Shown in pieces: positions 50,402 through 59,447 of a stretch of 64,000 bases of DNA (position 1 is the stretch's first letter; the number at the start of each line of letters is the position of its first letter). Source of the stretch: Cytophagaceae bacterium (GTDB lineage Bacteria > Bacteroidota > Bacteroidia > Cytophagales > Flexibacteraceae); NCBI GenBank assembly GCA_947458545.1, contig CANGYH010000005.1, forward strand, positions 124,001-188,000, given 5' to 3'. Both the position numbers and the translations under genes were made by a program. Below the pieces are notes generated by a model. It saw nothing but the letters and a program-made list of their open reading frames with translations. It ran no database searches and was not told the origin of the DNA.

Positions 50402-51330
50402 GCGCTGGCAGGCAAGAAAACCTCTGCCATCATGCAGCGGGCCGAGCCGCCGCCCACCTTCTCTATGGTGGGGATGGGCAGGGGCAGCAACGGACCGAAG
50501 GCCTCCATGGCCGTGCGCTGGGCAGGCGTAAAGCCGTCGTAGGCCGTCTGGCTCATGACTGTGACAGGGCCTTGGGTACCCCGCACTTGCAGGATGTTGG
50601 CGCAGAAGGCCTCCTCGGTCTGCTGGGCCGTAAGGTCGATGACCTTATGCCGCTCGGCCAGCTTGGCGCGGACGTGAGCCCGCTCGGCCGCATCCGGAAT
50701 GCATTCCAGGCATACGGCGGCAAAGCCTTCGGCGATGGCCAGCATCACGTTGGTATGGTAAAACGGCTTGCCGTTGCGGCTGCGGGTCTGGAAGGTGACG
50801 ACCTCTTGGTAACCGGCCTGGCCTGCCCAGGTCTGGAGCGCCGCCGCATCCGTCCGCTCCGATAGGGCGGCGTAGGCTACGCGGCCCACCCTATCCAAGA
50901 TGAGGGAGCCTGTCCCTTCCAGCACGGGGGCCGCGGCATCGTCTAGCCTTACGAGCTTGAGGGGGCTGCGGCGCTGCAGGCCCAGCAACGCCTCCAGCGC
51001 AGGCCATTGCAGGGTTTCGGCCTGGCGGTTGCGGCTGGCCATTTTAAAGATGTAGGCGCTGCCGTCGGCCTCGGTGGCAAACCAGTTGTTGGGGAAGACG
51101 GCATCGGGCAGCTCGGGCAGGCCGGCGGGCTTCTCCAGCACAACCACGTTTACCCCTGCGCCGCGCAGCAGGGCCACGGCTTGGTCAAACTCGGCGCGCA
51201 CGGTGCGGCGCAGGGCATCAGTAGGTGCCTCTATGCGGTTTTGAAACTCGTTGTTGGCCGCCGTCTCTTCGTTAAAGGCAAAGTCGGTCGGTGGTACCAT
51301 CAGGATGGTATCGGTCAGTTGGCCGGGCAT
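50398..51330 (-). CDS. ctlX: CtlX-type citrulline/arginine-deiminase-fold hydrolase
   Basis: 310 residues. The pentein-fold features are visible: ILMVPPTDFAFNEETAANN at the start, AVFPNNWFATE (substrate-binding), SLILDRVGRVAYAALSERTD, PFYHTNVMLAIAEGFAAVCLE with the catalytic His, and SARCMMAEVFLP with the C-terminal nucleophile Cys. Members include CtlX, which uses citrulline as a source of ornithine and ammonia in some Bacteroidota. The ATG at 51330 lies 4 nt after a -7 box (GACCTTTG, 51335-51342). The stop codon overlaps the menE stop by 2 nt on the other strand. Confidence 0.88.
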   Translation of the reverse strand: MPGQLTDTILMVPPTDFAFNEETAANNEFQNRIEAPTDALRRTVRAEFDQAVALLRGAGVNVVVLEKPAGLPELPDAVFPNNWFATEADGSAYIFKMASRNRQAETLQWPALEALLGLQRRSPLKLVRLDDAAAPVLEGTGSLILDRVGRVAYAALSERTDAAALQTWAGQAGYQEVVTFQTRSRNGKPFYHTNVMLAIAEGFAAVCLECIPDAAERAHVRAKLAERHKVIDLTAQQTEEAFCANILQVRGTQGPVTVMSQTAYDGFTPAQRTAMEAFGPLLPLPIPTIEKVGGGSARCMMAEVFLPASA

Positions 51331-51334
51331 GGTG

Positions 51335-51342
51335 CAAAGGTC
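51335..51342 (-). promoter_or_regulatory. -7 box of ctlX (GACCTTTG)
   Basis: It ends 4 nt before the ATG at 51330 on the minus strand; first base deviates from T. It implies a near-leaderless mRNA. Confidence 0.5.
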
Positions 51343-51375
51343 GGCACAAGTTGCCAGATGTGCCAGCGGGCAATC

Positions 51376-51645
51376 CTAGCCCCGCTTCAGGCGCTCATAC
51401 TCGGCCTCTGGGCTAAAGAGGGTATTGCGGTAGTAGGCGCTTATGTAATTAGCGAGCAGGCCTACGCCCCAGCCGAGCGTGGTAAAAATGGGCCAAGGCT
51501 CGCTTATGTTGTCTGTAAAGGCCCAAAGAAGCCACAAAAACGTGTTTACGAGCACATAGACCAGCGCGTGCATCTTAAAGCCGGCGCGTGCTTTAGCCAT
51601 ACGCCAAAGGGCGCGGTCTTGGTCAGAGGTTAGGTCGGGTCGCAT
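51376..51645 (-). CDS. 2TM domain-containing small membrane protein
   Basis: 89 residues from ATG at 51645 (MRPDLTSDQDRALW). The family layout is clear: a charged N-terminus with RMAKARAGFKMHALVYV, a first helix (YVLVNTFLWLLWAF), a short loop with SEPWPIF, and a second helix (TLGWGVGLLANYISAYY) followed by an acidic/basic tail. Proteins with this '2TM domain' are common in Bacteroidota and are sometimes fused to histidine kinases; alone their role is unknown. A TACATTTG box lies about 28 nt upstream at 51673-51680. The upstream in-frame extension is dropped. Confidence 0.85.
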   Translation of the reverse strand: MRPDLTSDQDRALWRMAKARAGFKMHALVYVLVNTFLWLLWAFTDNISEPWPIFTTLGWGVGLLANYISAYYRNTLFSPEAEYERLKRG

Positions 51646-51757
51646 AGCACAGTATTTAATTCGGAAGGTAAGCAAATGTATAGACGGAGCGCCGCAATGC
51701 CAACGACCGTCATCTTTGCACAAAAGCTAGCGGGGCCTGGCGGCCCTGCGCACACCT

Positions 51758-52537
51758 ATGGCAGAAGAACTCATACTCGTAGAGCGCCAGGCCAGGCCCG
51801 GCATCGCCGTCTTAAGGCTGAACCGCCCAGCCGACCTAAATGCGCTGAACCTGGAGCTGATGACCCAACTGCGCGACCGCCTGCAAGAGCTGGAGCAAGA
51901 CGCCGACGTACGCATCTGCGTTTTGACGGGCAACGAACGCGCCTTTGCCGCCGGCGCAGACATCAAGCAAATGGCAGGCCGCACAGCCGTAGATATGTGG
52001 CAGATAGACCAGTTTGCCATTTGGGACGGTATCCGTCGGTTCAAAAAACCCCTCATTGCGGCTGTATCTGGGTTTGCCCTGGGTGGCGGCTGCGAGCTGG
52101 CCATGCTCTGCGACATGATCGTGGCATCGGACACGGCCCAGTTTGGCCAGCCCGAAATCAAGATCGGCGTTATCCCGGGGGCTGGGGGTACGCAGCGCCT
52201 TACCCGCGCCATTGGCAAGGCACGCGCCATGGAGCTGGTGATGAGCGGCCGTTTTATAGACGCCGTCACGGCGGAGCGCTGGGGCCTGGTAAACAAAATA
52301 GTACCTGCCTCTACCTACTTAGAGGAAGCTTTGCGTTTTGCCCAGCCCTTTGCGCAGATGTCTCCGCTGGCACTGCGGGCCGCCAAAGAGGCCGTCAACG
52401 GTGCTTACGAAAACCACCTGCAAGAGGGCCTGCTGCAAGAGCGCCGGAACTTCTACCTGCTCTTCTCGTCAGAAGATCAGAAAGAAGGTATGGCCGCCTT
52501 CGTCGAAAAGCGCAAGCCCGAGTGGAAGGGCCGCTAG
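51758..52537 (+). CDS. Enoyl-CoA hydratase/isomerase
   Basis: 259 residues, the standard crotonase length. It should hydrate trans-2-enoyl-CoA (β-oxidation or related pathways) in the cytoplasm. Motifs: FAAGADIKQM (oxyanion hole loop), GFALGGGCELAMLCDM (second oxyanion-hole glycine), FGQPEIKIGVIPGAGGTQRL, which contains both catalytic Glu positions as E-x-x-x-G and P-G-x-G-G-T-Q. The C-terminal helix ends KPEWKGR. Paaz-type or short-chain enoyl-CoA hydratase is most likely; specific substrate not decidable. It is terminated by a long bidirectional palindrome. Confidence 0.92.
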   Translation: MAEELILVERQARPGIAVLRLNRPADLNALNLELMTQLRDRLQELEQDADVRICVLTGNERAFAAGADIKQMAGRTAVDMWQIDQFAIWDGIRRFKKPLIAAVSGFALGGGCELAMLCDMIVASDTAQFGQPEIKIGVIPGAGGTQRLTRAIGKARAMELVMSGRFIDAVTAERWGLVNKIVPASTYLEEALRFAQPFAQMSPLALRAAKEAVNGAYENHLQEGLLQERRNFYLLFSSEDQKEGMAAFVEKRKPEWKGR

Positions 52538-52543
52538 CTCCCA

Positions 52544-52595
52544 GCCCAAAAGCAAAGCGCCCCGTCTGGCCAGACGGGGCGCTTTGCTTTTGGGC
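52544..52595. terminator. 52-bp perfect palindromic bidirectional terminator
   Basis: Two 26-nt arms, centre at 52569/52570 (CTGG|CCAG), GC-rich in the middle and with AAAA/TTTT near the ends (CAAAAGC ... GCTTTTG). It separates convergent genes. Confidence 0.88.
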
Positions 52596-52611
52596 CAGGC
52601 TGAGGATCGGC

Positions 52612-55600
52612 TTATTGTACCGTCAGCCGCTGCGTAACGGGGGGCTGGCCGGCAGCCTCCAGGCGGACGATGTACACACCGGCCTTGGCCGGCGGTGCAA
52701 ACGGGGCAGTTACCTGCACGCCGTCTACCAGCACAAGCTGGCGGCTTACTACCCGGCCGGCCATATCCAGCACCGTCAGGGTGGCCTCGCGGCTTTCGGC
52801 GGCAAAGTCGGCTACCTCTAGGGTTACCATGTTGGTAGCAATGGCGGGGTTTGGTATCAGGCGTCCCACGGCAGCGGTGGGTTGCAAAAGCTCTGTGTCT
52901 CCCTCACGGAAGTTGAGCAGCGGTGCGTTGCCAATGCGGCCCACAAAGGCATCGCCCTGGCCAAACTCACCCAGCTCGAAGGGGCCAAACCGGCTAGACT
53001 GCCTGAAAAACCCGCCCACGGAAGCCGACCCGTTGATGCCTGCCGCAATCGTGCGGCCAGCCTCTGTACCCTGCCCGCCAGCTTGCAGCAATTGCAGCAT
53101 CGTGCCATTAAAGCTGTGGCGGCTCACAAAGATGTCTGTCGAGCCAAAGGCCCGGGGGGCCGTGGTAAGCGCAGCCGTCTGCCTGCCTTGCACGCCGCCC
53201 GTCACCCAGATCTTGTCTGAACCCAGGGCAATGTCAGCGGCAAAGTCGTTGTTGGTAGAGCCCCAGCGCTGGGCTACGGAGGTGTTGCCCGACAGATCGA
53301 ACCCGACGAGGAAGGCATCGCTCAGCCCTGCGCTGGTAAGCTCTGGGCCTTGGGGAATGCGCATCGTATTCTGGAAGGTACCCACCACGTAGGTACGCAA
53401 GAAGCCCTCGCCCTGGGCAGGGTCGGTGCCGATGGCTACGGCGTTGGCTGCGTCGTTGCCGGGCCCGCCAAACCTACGGAAGCCCACAAACGAGCCCCCA
53501 AACAGGTAGGCCGCCGTAAAGGCATCGGTGCCGCCGGCAGAGGGGTAGGTTACGTTGTTGATGGTTACCGGCCCAGATACGGAGCCAGAGAGCACTACAC
53601 CGTTCTGCACCCCAAGCCCGAAGGCAGAAATGCCCAGGCCGGCGTCTCGCGTCGTAGAGCCGACGACACGCACCCAGATGGCCGAGCCATCGAGGGCATA
53701 GCGGGCCAAAAAGGCATCACGCTCGCCGATGGCCGTGCCGGTTTGGGTGCCGAAGGTGGCATTGCCGCGGATGAACCCGCCCATAAACAGCGCATCGTTC
53801 CATACCGTCAGGGCCAGGCCCTGGTCTTCGCCGGTGCTACCGGCAGAGCGTACCCATGCCCACTGGCCGGCAGGGGTCAGAGCCGCCAAGATGATGTCTT
53901 GCGTGCCTCGGCTGCTGAGCGTATTGCCCCCCACACTGATGATGCCGTTGAAAAAGCCGCTCATGTACACGGTGCCATCTGGGCCAACGGCCAGGCCCAG
54001 GGCCTCGTCGTCTGCCGGGCTGCCGAAGCGGTTGGCCCACAGCAGGTTGCCTGCCGTGTCGTACTTGGCCACAAAACCATCCATGGCCCCGGCGCTTGTC
54101 AATGTAGTGCCACCAAAGCGGGCCGTGCCACTGAAACCACCTGCCACGTAGGTATTGCCTTGGGCATCTACGGCCACTTTGTTGGCTCTGTCTACCCCGG
54201 TACCGCCGGCAGACCTGGCCCAGCGCCAGGCCGTAGGTGGTGTACCCGTATCAGGCAGTACCACCACGCGCACATCAGAGGTGGCCGCGGCGCCGAGGGG
54301 GTCCGTAACCGTTAGGCGGAAAATGTAGGTACCCTGCACCAGGGGGAAGGCCGTTACGATGCGCAGGTTGCCATTCGTTAGGTTGGGCTGGCTTGGGCCA
54401 GAGGCTACCTGCCAACTGAATCTGACCGCCTGGCCCTCTGGGTCTGCACCCGTGCCAATGAGCGTGATAGAGTTGGCCGGGAGGCGGATCGTCTGGCCTG
54501 GGCCTGCGTTGGCCGTTGGAGGCTGGTTGGCCAGTATCTGAAAGACACCCGCTGACGAATCTTTGATGGCCCCATTGCCTGCATCTGAAATGCGCACCAA
54601 GGCCGTGCTGGTGGGCTGGTTGGGTATCGTCCAATCGTAGCTGCCGGTGTTGCCTACCGTGGCGATGGGCGCATAGCTGGCACCGCCGTCGGTGCTGAGC
54701 TGGATGCTGACCTGGTTGCCTGCCGTGAGGTTGGCCGCCTGCCAGCGGATGGTTTGCGTTTGCCCGGCCGTGAAGACCTCGCCCCCGTTGGGAAACAGAA
54801 CATCAACGACCCCGGCGTTGACATTGGTGGACAGGGTGATAGGGTTAGACTGTGAGGCCAGGCAGGTGTCGCCCGTGGCTTGGACGCGTACCAAAAACGA
54901 CGCGCCAGACAGCCCCGCCGGGATGGCCCACACGCGGCTGCCGGTATTGGCTATGTTGGTGGCAATGGGCAACCAGTTTTGCCCGGCGTCTGGCGTGTAG
55001 AGTACATCTACATTGGGTACGGTGCCGGCCGTCGTCCAGGTAATGGTGGCATTGGTGCCAGGTACCAGCGTCTGCCCACCCGTAGGGAAGGTCAGGCTCA
55101 GCAACGGCGTAGCGCTGGCAATGCTGAAGAAGCTGTTGGTGGTGTCTCGGTTAGAGTTGACGAAGGGGTCTATCACGGCCAGCAAACACGTGCTGCTGTT
55201 GAGCGAAGGCACCTTTATCGTCTTGCTGAAGCTGCCCGTAGCTCCAAATGCTAGCGTACCCGAGGCCGGGTACCAGGTCTGCCCCCCGTTGGGAGAGACG
55301 ATGATCTTATAGAAACCAGACGTGGCCACGGCAGACCAGCCGACGGTTAGGTCTTGGCAGCCTGTCAGCGGGCCGGCGATGGTTTGGCTGGCCAGGGTGA
55401 TGGTGCTGGTTCGGATGGTGAAGGGACTGTTGCTGACGTCGTTGAGGCTTGGATTGCCCCGTACGGCTATGCGGAACAGGCCTTGGGTGGTATTGACGGG
55501 CGGCACCGTCCAGGCAAAGGAGCCCGTGCGGGGGATAGAGTCTGACAACACCTGCCAGTTGGCCCCGTTGTCTGCACTGAAGGAGAGCACCAACGAGTCT

Positions 55601-56343
55601 GCCGAAATGCCATTGGTAGCCCAGCGGACAACGTAGGCCTCGCCTGCATTGAGCACCTCGCCTCCGTTGAAGGTCGTTAGCCCGATGCCCGGCACCGTGG
55701 CCGAGCTGCGGAACAGCGTATCAGAGAAAGCCACCCGGCAAGGCTCGGCCGCATCTGCCACACGGATGTAGAGGCGAGACGATTGGACCGGAATGTTCCA
55801 GTCGTAAAAGTTGCGCCCGCTTACAGTGGCAATCTCCTGGAAGCCACTGGTGGTGCTAAAGCTGTAAGACACCGTGTAATTACGATCTGCAGGGCCAGAC
55901 CAGGTGATGCGCTGCGTGCTTGCCACCGGAAAGGTCTGCACGCCTACGGGGGCCGTTACAAAAAAGGGCGGCACGCTGGGTGCGGGCATTATCTCGAACG
56001 TACCTGCTGATACGCCTGCCGTCGCCGTGCCTCCGCTCAGGTCTCGCACACGGATGCGGGCCGCCTGCGTTGGCCGGTTGGGTACGACGATGTCCACTGA
56101 GTCAACGGTGGCCGTGCCGGAGGTTTTCTGGGCCACATCGAAGTAGGTGCGCCCGTTGTTGAAGCTGATCTCGATACGCTGCTGGTCGGTAGCGCCTGCC
56201 AGCTTTTCGTATTTGACTCTTAGCGTCTGGCAACCCGTGGCAGTGGCACCAGCGGTAGGGCTCAACACATTAAACAGTGCCTGGCCAGATGCCATGCCCG
56301 CGGTAGCCATCAGGCCCCAAAGCAGCAGTAGGTATTTTTTCAT
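52612..56343 (-). CDS. Large T9SS-secreted multidomain surface protein (type A sorting domain)
   Basis: 1243 residues. Signal peptide MKKYLLLLWGLMATAGMASG (about 1-20). About six tandem Ig-like repeats of about 85 residues fill 25-590 (repeated form 'FPNGGEVFTAGQTQTIRW ... VSIQLSTDGGASYAPI ... DWTIPN'). A PKD-like domain (about 605-695, PTANAGPGQTIRL) and a β-propeller-type SBBP region with seven or so repeats (about 705-1130, VAVDAQGNTYVAGGF) follow. The last about 80 residues (LIPNPAIATNMVTLEV, LDMAGRVVS, AGVYIVRLEA) are the type A T9SS sorting domain. It is probably secreted and surface-anchored, maybe adhesive. It converges with enoyl-CoA hydratase. Confidence 0.9.
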   Translation of the reverse strand: MKKYLLLLWGLMATAGMASGQALFNVLSPTAGATATGCQTLRVKYEKLAGATDQQRIEISFNNGRTYFDVAQKTSGTATVDSVDIVVPNRPTQAARIRVRDLSGGTATAGVSAGTFEIMPAPSVPPFFVTAPVGVQTFPVASTQRITWSGPADRNYTVSYSFSTTSGFQEIATVSGRNFYDWNIPVQSSRLYIRVADAAEPCRVAFSDTLFRSSATVPGIGLTTFNGGEVLNAGEAYVVRWATNGISADSLVLSFSADNGANWQVLSDSIPRTGSFAWTVPPVNTTQGLFRIAVRGNPSLNDVSNSPFTIRTSTITLASQTIAGPLTGCQDLTVGWSAVATSGFYKIIVSPNGGQTWYPASGTLAFGATGSFSKTIKVPSLNSSTCLLAVIDPFVNSNRDTTNSFFSIASATPLLSLTFPTGGQTLVPGTNATITWTTAGTVPNVDVLYTPDAGQNWLPIATNIANTGSRVWAIPAGLSGASFLVRVQATGDTCLASQSNPITLSTNVNAGVVDVLFPNGGEVFTAGQTQTIRWQAANLTAGNQVSIQLSTDGGASYAPIATVGNTGSYDWTIPNQPTSTALVRISDAGNGAIKDSSAGVFQILANQPPTANAGPGQTIRLPANSITLIGTGADPEGQAVRFSWQVASGPSQPNLTNGNLRIVTAFPLVQGTYIFRLTVTDPLGAAATSDVRVVVLPDTGTPPTAWRWARSAGGTGVDRANKVAVDAQGNTYVAGGFSGTARFGGTTLTSAGAMDGFVAKYDTAGNLLWANRFGSPADDEALGLAVGPDGTVYMSGFFNGIISVGGNTLSSRGTQDIILAALTPAGQWAWVRSAGSTGEDQGLALTVWNDALFMGGFIRGNATFGTQTGTAIGERDAFLARYALDGSAIWVRVVGSTTRDAGLGISAFGLGVQNGVVLSGSVSGPVTINNVTYPSAGGTDAFTAAYLFGGSFVGFRRFGGPGNDAANAVAIGTDPAQGEGFLRTYVVGTFQNTMRIPQGPELTSAGLSDAFLVGFDLSGNTSVAQRWGSTNNDFAADIALGSDKIWVTGGVQGRQTAALTTAPRAFGSTDIFVSRHSFNGTMLQLLQAGGQGTEAGRTIAAGINGSASVGGFFRQSSRFGPFELGEFGQGDAFVGRIGNAPLLNFREGDTELLQPTAAVGRLIPNPAIATNMVTLEVADFAAESREATLTVLDMAGRVVSRQLVLVDGVQVTAPFAPPAKAGVYIVRLEAAGQPPVTQRLTVQ

Positions 56344-56565
56344 AAGAAGTAGTGTTTATGCACAGGGTGGAAGCACCAAGCTTTTCCTACATCCAACGGA
56401 TTTTGGCTGTAATGGTCGGAAAGCTACGAACCCTTTTTCACTAACATTCCAAACGCGGGCACGGCAACAACAAATTTTCGACGGATTAGCCAATAACATT
56501 CTACACGGCCGGGCACCCGCTTTAATACATCGGCCCACCCTTAGGTAACTATTTCAGGCTTAGGC

Positions 56566-57600
56566 CTAAAGTTGCGCAAAAACTTGCGCGAAGTCTGCCC
56601 AGCGGTGGGCCTGCACCTGGGCCCGGTTGGCCTGCCCCCACGCATCCAGCCGATGGGCAGGTTGGCTAAGGGCAAAGCCTAAGTGAGCCTCTAACTGGCC
56701 GGCACCAAAAAGCAGCTCGGGCTGGGCGGCCAGGCGGCCTGCCACTGCGCCTACCGCTGGGGCCAGGCATGGCAGGCCAAAACCCATGGCCAGAATTACC
56801 GAGCCCGAATTGTCAATCCGCCGAAAGGGAAAAGCCGCCAGATCTGCAGCCCGAAAAAACGTTTGCACCCGCTCTTCTGCCACAAAGCCCGCATGCAGGT
56901 GGATGCGCTTATCGCCTGCGATGGCGGTGCGTAGATCGTCTACATAGGCGGGGGTATGGGCCGGGCCAGCAAGTATTAAGTGATCGTTTGGGCCTGCCAC
57001 GGCCCTAAAGGCCTGCACCAGTTGGGCAGAGCCCTTGTAGGGCCGCAAGTTGCCGAAATGCAGCACCACCCGCGCTGCCTCTGGCAGGTGGAGCAGTTGG
57101 CGTGCCTGGTGGCGCGTTTGCTGCTCGGGGTAGTAGCCCACGTAGCTGCCTTCGGGTATGGCCACGATCTTATCGGCCGCCACGCCAAACTTCAGCGCGG
57201 CCTCTTGCCGCTGGGCCTCGGTAAAAACGCGGATGCGGCGGGCTTTGGCCGCAAGCAAGCGCTTGGCCCAGCGGTCTATGCCGGGGTGGGGCACGTCGTG
57301 CTCGGTCAGGTTATGGGCCGTCCAGACGATGGGCGTGCCGCTCTGGGCGGTCAGCCACAGGTCTAGCCAAAACAAGGCCGCCTGCACCAGGCACAGCAGT
57401 CGGTTGCGCCGTAGGTAATAGCTGCCGGGCCAGTCTAAATGCAGGGCCCCTGGGCGGTTGCCAAATACCGTGCGGCTCAGGGCAAAGAAATTGCCGGCTG
57501 CGCCGGGGCGGGTCTGGTGGCCTGCTTCTTCCAGACCTGCGCGCATCAGGTTTTGGTAGGGGTTGGCGGCTCCGGCAAGGGGCAGGCAGGCAATCTGCAT
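56566..57600 (-). CDS. Glycosyltransferase, GT-B (GT4-like)
   Basis: 344 residues. A two-domain GT-B enzyme. The N-terminal half contains PLAGAANPYQNLM and WTAHNLTEHDVPHPGIDRW. The C-terminal half has VVLHFGNLRPYKGSAQLVQAF and FPFRRIDNSGSVILAMGFGLP, in which the IDNSGS loop takes the place of the EGFG of standard GT4. This pattern resembles β-mannosyltransferase-like (GumI/AceK) enzymes. No membrane helix, so cytosolic face. It lies 11 nt after the SCO gene, and both follow lipA, so an operon of unrelated functions is likely. Confidence 0.8.
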   Translation of the reverse strand: MQIACLPLAGAANPYQNLMRAGLEEAGHQTRPGAAGNFFALSRTVFGNRPGALHLDWPGSYYLRRNRLLCLVQAALFWLDLWLTAQSGTPIVWTAHNLTEHDVPHPGIDRWAKRLLAAKARRIRVFTEAQRQEAALKFGVAADKIVAIPEGSYVGYYPEQQTRHQARQLLHLPEAARVVLHFGNLRPYKGSAQLVQAFRAVAGPNDHLILAGPAHTPAYVDDLRTAIAGDKRIHLHAGFVAEERVQTFFRAADLAAFPFRRIDNSGSVILAMGFGLPCLAPAVGAVAGRLAAQPELLFGAGQLEAHLGFALSQPAHRLDAWGQANRAQVQAHRWADFAQVFAQL

Positions 57601-57611
57601 GGGCTGGGGCG

Positions 57612-58295
57612 CTAGTTCTGGGCCAGCTCTTGCTTAAGGATTACGATGTCCTTTTCCAGCTTTTGCATTTCTTCGGGCCGGGTGCCGTCGTAATAGCCAC
57701 GAATGCGGCCCAGGGCATCTACAAGCGCAAAGTTCTGGGTATGGATAAAATCGTCGGGCCCGGCATCGCCTTGGATGGCCGTCACCATATACTGGTAGCG
57801 AGCCAGGTCGTAGATGGTCTTTTTAGGGCCCGTGAGCAGATACCACTTGTCGGCCGGGGCCTGGTGCTTGTCGGCATAGGCCTTGAGGACGGCCACCGAG
57901 TCGGTCTCAGGGTCTACCGTGTGCGAGACGAAGAGCAGTTGCGGGTCGTCTTTAAACTTTTGTACCAGCTCGCCCATGTGCCGCCCCATGGGTATGCAGA
58001 TGGACTGACAGGTGGTAAAAAAGAAATCTGCCACATAGATCTTGCCCTCTAGCTGCTTGCGGACAAAGGGGCGGCCTAGTTGGTCTGTCAGCGTAAAATC
58101 GCCCACACGGTGGGGGCGCATTACGGTATGGCGGCTGCCGTCGGGTGCGGTAGAGTCTTGGGGTTCGCTGCCGTACACCTCCAGCACGACGTCGGGCCGC
58201 TTGGCGTTTTGCTGCATCGTGTACCAAGCACCCAAGCCCAGCAAGGTCAGCGCAAACACCAGGCCGAAGATGAGGTAGCGGGTCGAGTCTTTCAT
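57612..58295 (-). CDS. SCO1/SenC family protein
   Basis: 227 residues from ATG at 58295 (MKDSTRYLIF); the longer frame is not needed for the membrane anchor. One N-terminal transmembrane anchor (LIFGLVFALTLLGLGAWYT), then a thioredoxin-like fold facing the periplasm. The copper/redox motif is C-x3-C in TTCQSICIPMGRHMGEL, with a further conserved histidine in VSHTVDPETDS. The family delivers Cu to the Cu-A site of cytochrome oxidase or handles thiol redox. It lies 68 nt downstream of lipA and 11 nt upstream of the glycosyltransferase gene. Confidence 0.92.
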   Translation of the reverse strand: MKDSTRYLIFGLVFALTLLGLGAWYTMQQNAKRPDVVLEVYGSEPQDSTAPDGSRHTVMRPHRVGDFTLTDQLGRPFVRKQLEGKIYVADFFFTTCQSICIPMGRHMGELVQKFKDDPQLLFVSHTVDPETDSVAVLKAYADKHQAPADKWYLLTGPKKTIYDLARYQYMVTAIQGDAGPDDFIHTQNFALVDALGRIRGYYDGTRPEEMQKLEKDIVILKQELAQN

Positions 58296-58363
58296 AGAGT
58301 TTAGGTAAGTAGCAATGCCCAAAAGTGGGCCGTGCAAGATGCCGAGCGGGGCCTGGGCCTGGC

Positions 58364-59254
58364 TTAGCCAAGCGGCACGTTTACATGGCGCTCGGCGTGG
58401 TAGCTGCTGCGCACCAGGGGGCCACTCTCCACGTATTTGATGCCTTTGGCCAGGCCTACCTGCCGGTAGTGGTCAAACATCTCTGGGGTAATAAACTCCT
58501 CTACGGCGGCGTGCATTTTGGTGGGCTGCAGGTACTGGCCCAGCGTAAGCACGTGGAGGCCTGCCTGCACCAGCTCGTCCATGGCCTGGTACACTTCTTC
58601 GGGCTGCTCGCCCAAGCCGAGCATGATGCCCGTTTTGGTGCGGTGGCCTGCCGCTTTGGTGCGGGCAATCTGCTCGAGGCTGCGCTCCCACCGGGCTTGC
58701 GGGCGGATGGCGCGGTAGAGGCGCGGCACCGTCTCCATGTTGTGGCTTACGACCTCTTGGCCGCCCTCGATCATGCGGTGCAGCGCGTCCCAGTTGCCCT
58801 TCACGTCGGGGATCAGTGTCTCAATGGTGGTTGTTGGGTTGAGGGCCTTGGTTTGCACCACGGTCTGGTACCAGATTTCGGCGCCGCGGTCTTTAAGCTC
58901 GTCTCGGTTCACGCTCGTGATGACGGCATGCTTGACGCCCATGGTGCGGATGGCCTCTGCTACCCGGCGGGGCTCGTCGGTGTCATATTCTGTGGGGCGG
59001 CCCGTGGCCACGGCGCAGAACGAGCACGAGCGCGTGCAGACATTGCCCAGAATCATGAAGGTGGCCGTACCGGCACCCCAGCACTCGCCCATGTTGGGGC
59101 AATTGCCGCTCTCGCAGATGGTGTGCAGCTTATTGTCGTCTACCAGTCGGCGGACGCGGGCATACTCGGCACCCACGGGCAGCTTAACGCGGAGCCAGTT
59201 GGGCTTGCGCCGGCCATCCACAGGCTCGGCCGTCAACACAGGGAGTTCGATCAT
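58364..59254 (-). CDS. lipA: Lipoyl synthase LipA
   Basis: 296 residues from [10 protein letters not shown] (ATG at 59254; a start 21 nt upstream is also possible). A radical-SAM enzyme that inserts two sulfurs into protein-bound octanoate. Auxiliary cluster motif [13 protein letters not shown] (C-x4-C-x5-C), radical-SAM cluster CTRSCSFC (C-x3-C-x2-C), and the C-terminal RSSYHAE serine-ligand motif are all present. It produces the lipoyl cofactor used by dehydrogenase complexes with lpd (29471-30880). Intact and of normal length. Confidence 0.96.
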   Translation of the reverse strand: MIELPVLTAEPVDGRRKPNWLRVKLPVGAEYARVRRLVDDNKLHTICESGNCPNMGECWGAGTATFMILGNVCTRSCSFCAVATGRPTEYDTDEPRRVAEAIRTMGVKHAVITSVNRDELKDRGAEIWYQTVVQTKALNPTTTIETLIPDVKGNWDALHRMIEGGQEVVSHNMETVPRLYRAIRPQARWERSLEQIARTKAAGHRTKTGIMLGLGEQPEEVYQAMDELVQAGLHVLTLGQYLQPTKMHAAVEEFITPEMFDHYRQVGLAKGIKYVESGPLVRSSYHAERHVNVPLG

Positions 59255-59447
59255 GGTTGATGCAGCGATGGGCATTACGCAGCCGCCCCAGCCAAGGGCG
59301 CCTGCTGCAATGCGGCTTCAAAGATACCAACACCGGCGGGGTGCGTAGAGTTTAGCCGCCCGGGCTGCCTGCCCTGCCGCCGCCGCTGGCCAGGCATTAT
59401 GGTTGTCTCCGCAACAGCATACCGTCGCCCCCTAACAAGCCCAATTT

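Noticed and set aside
58325-59260. Plus-strand frame of 311 codons opposite lipA
   Set aside because: lipA carries all cluster motifs in the other strand; this frame is a shadow.
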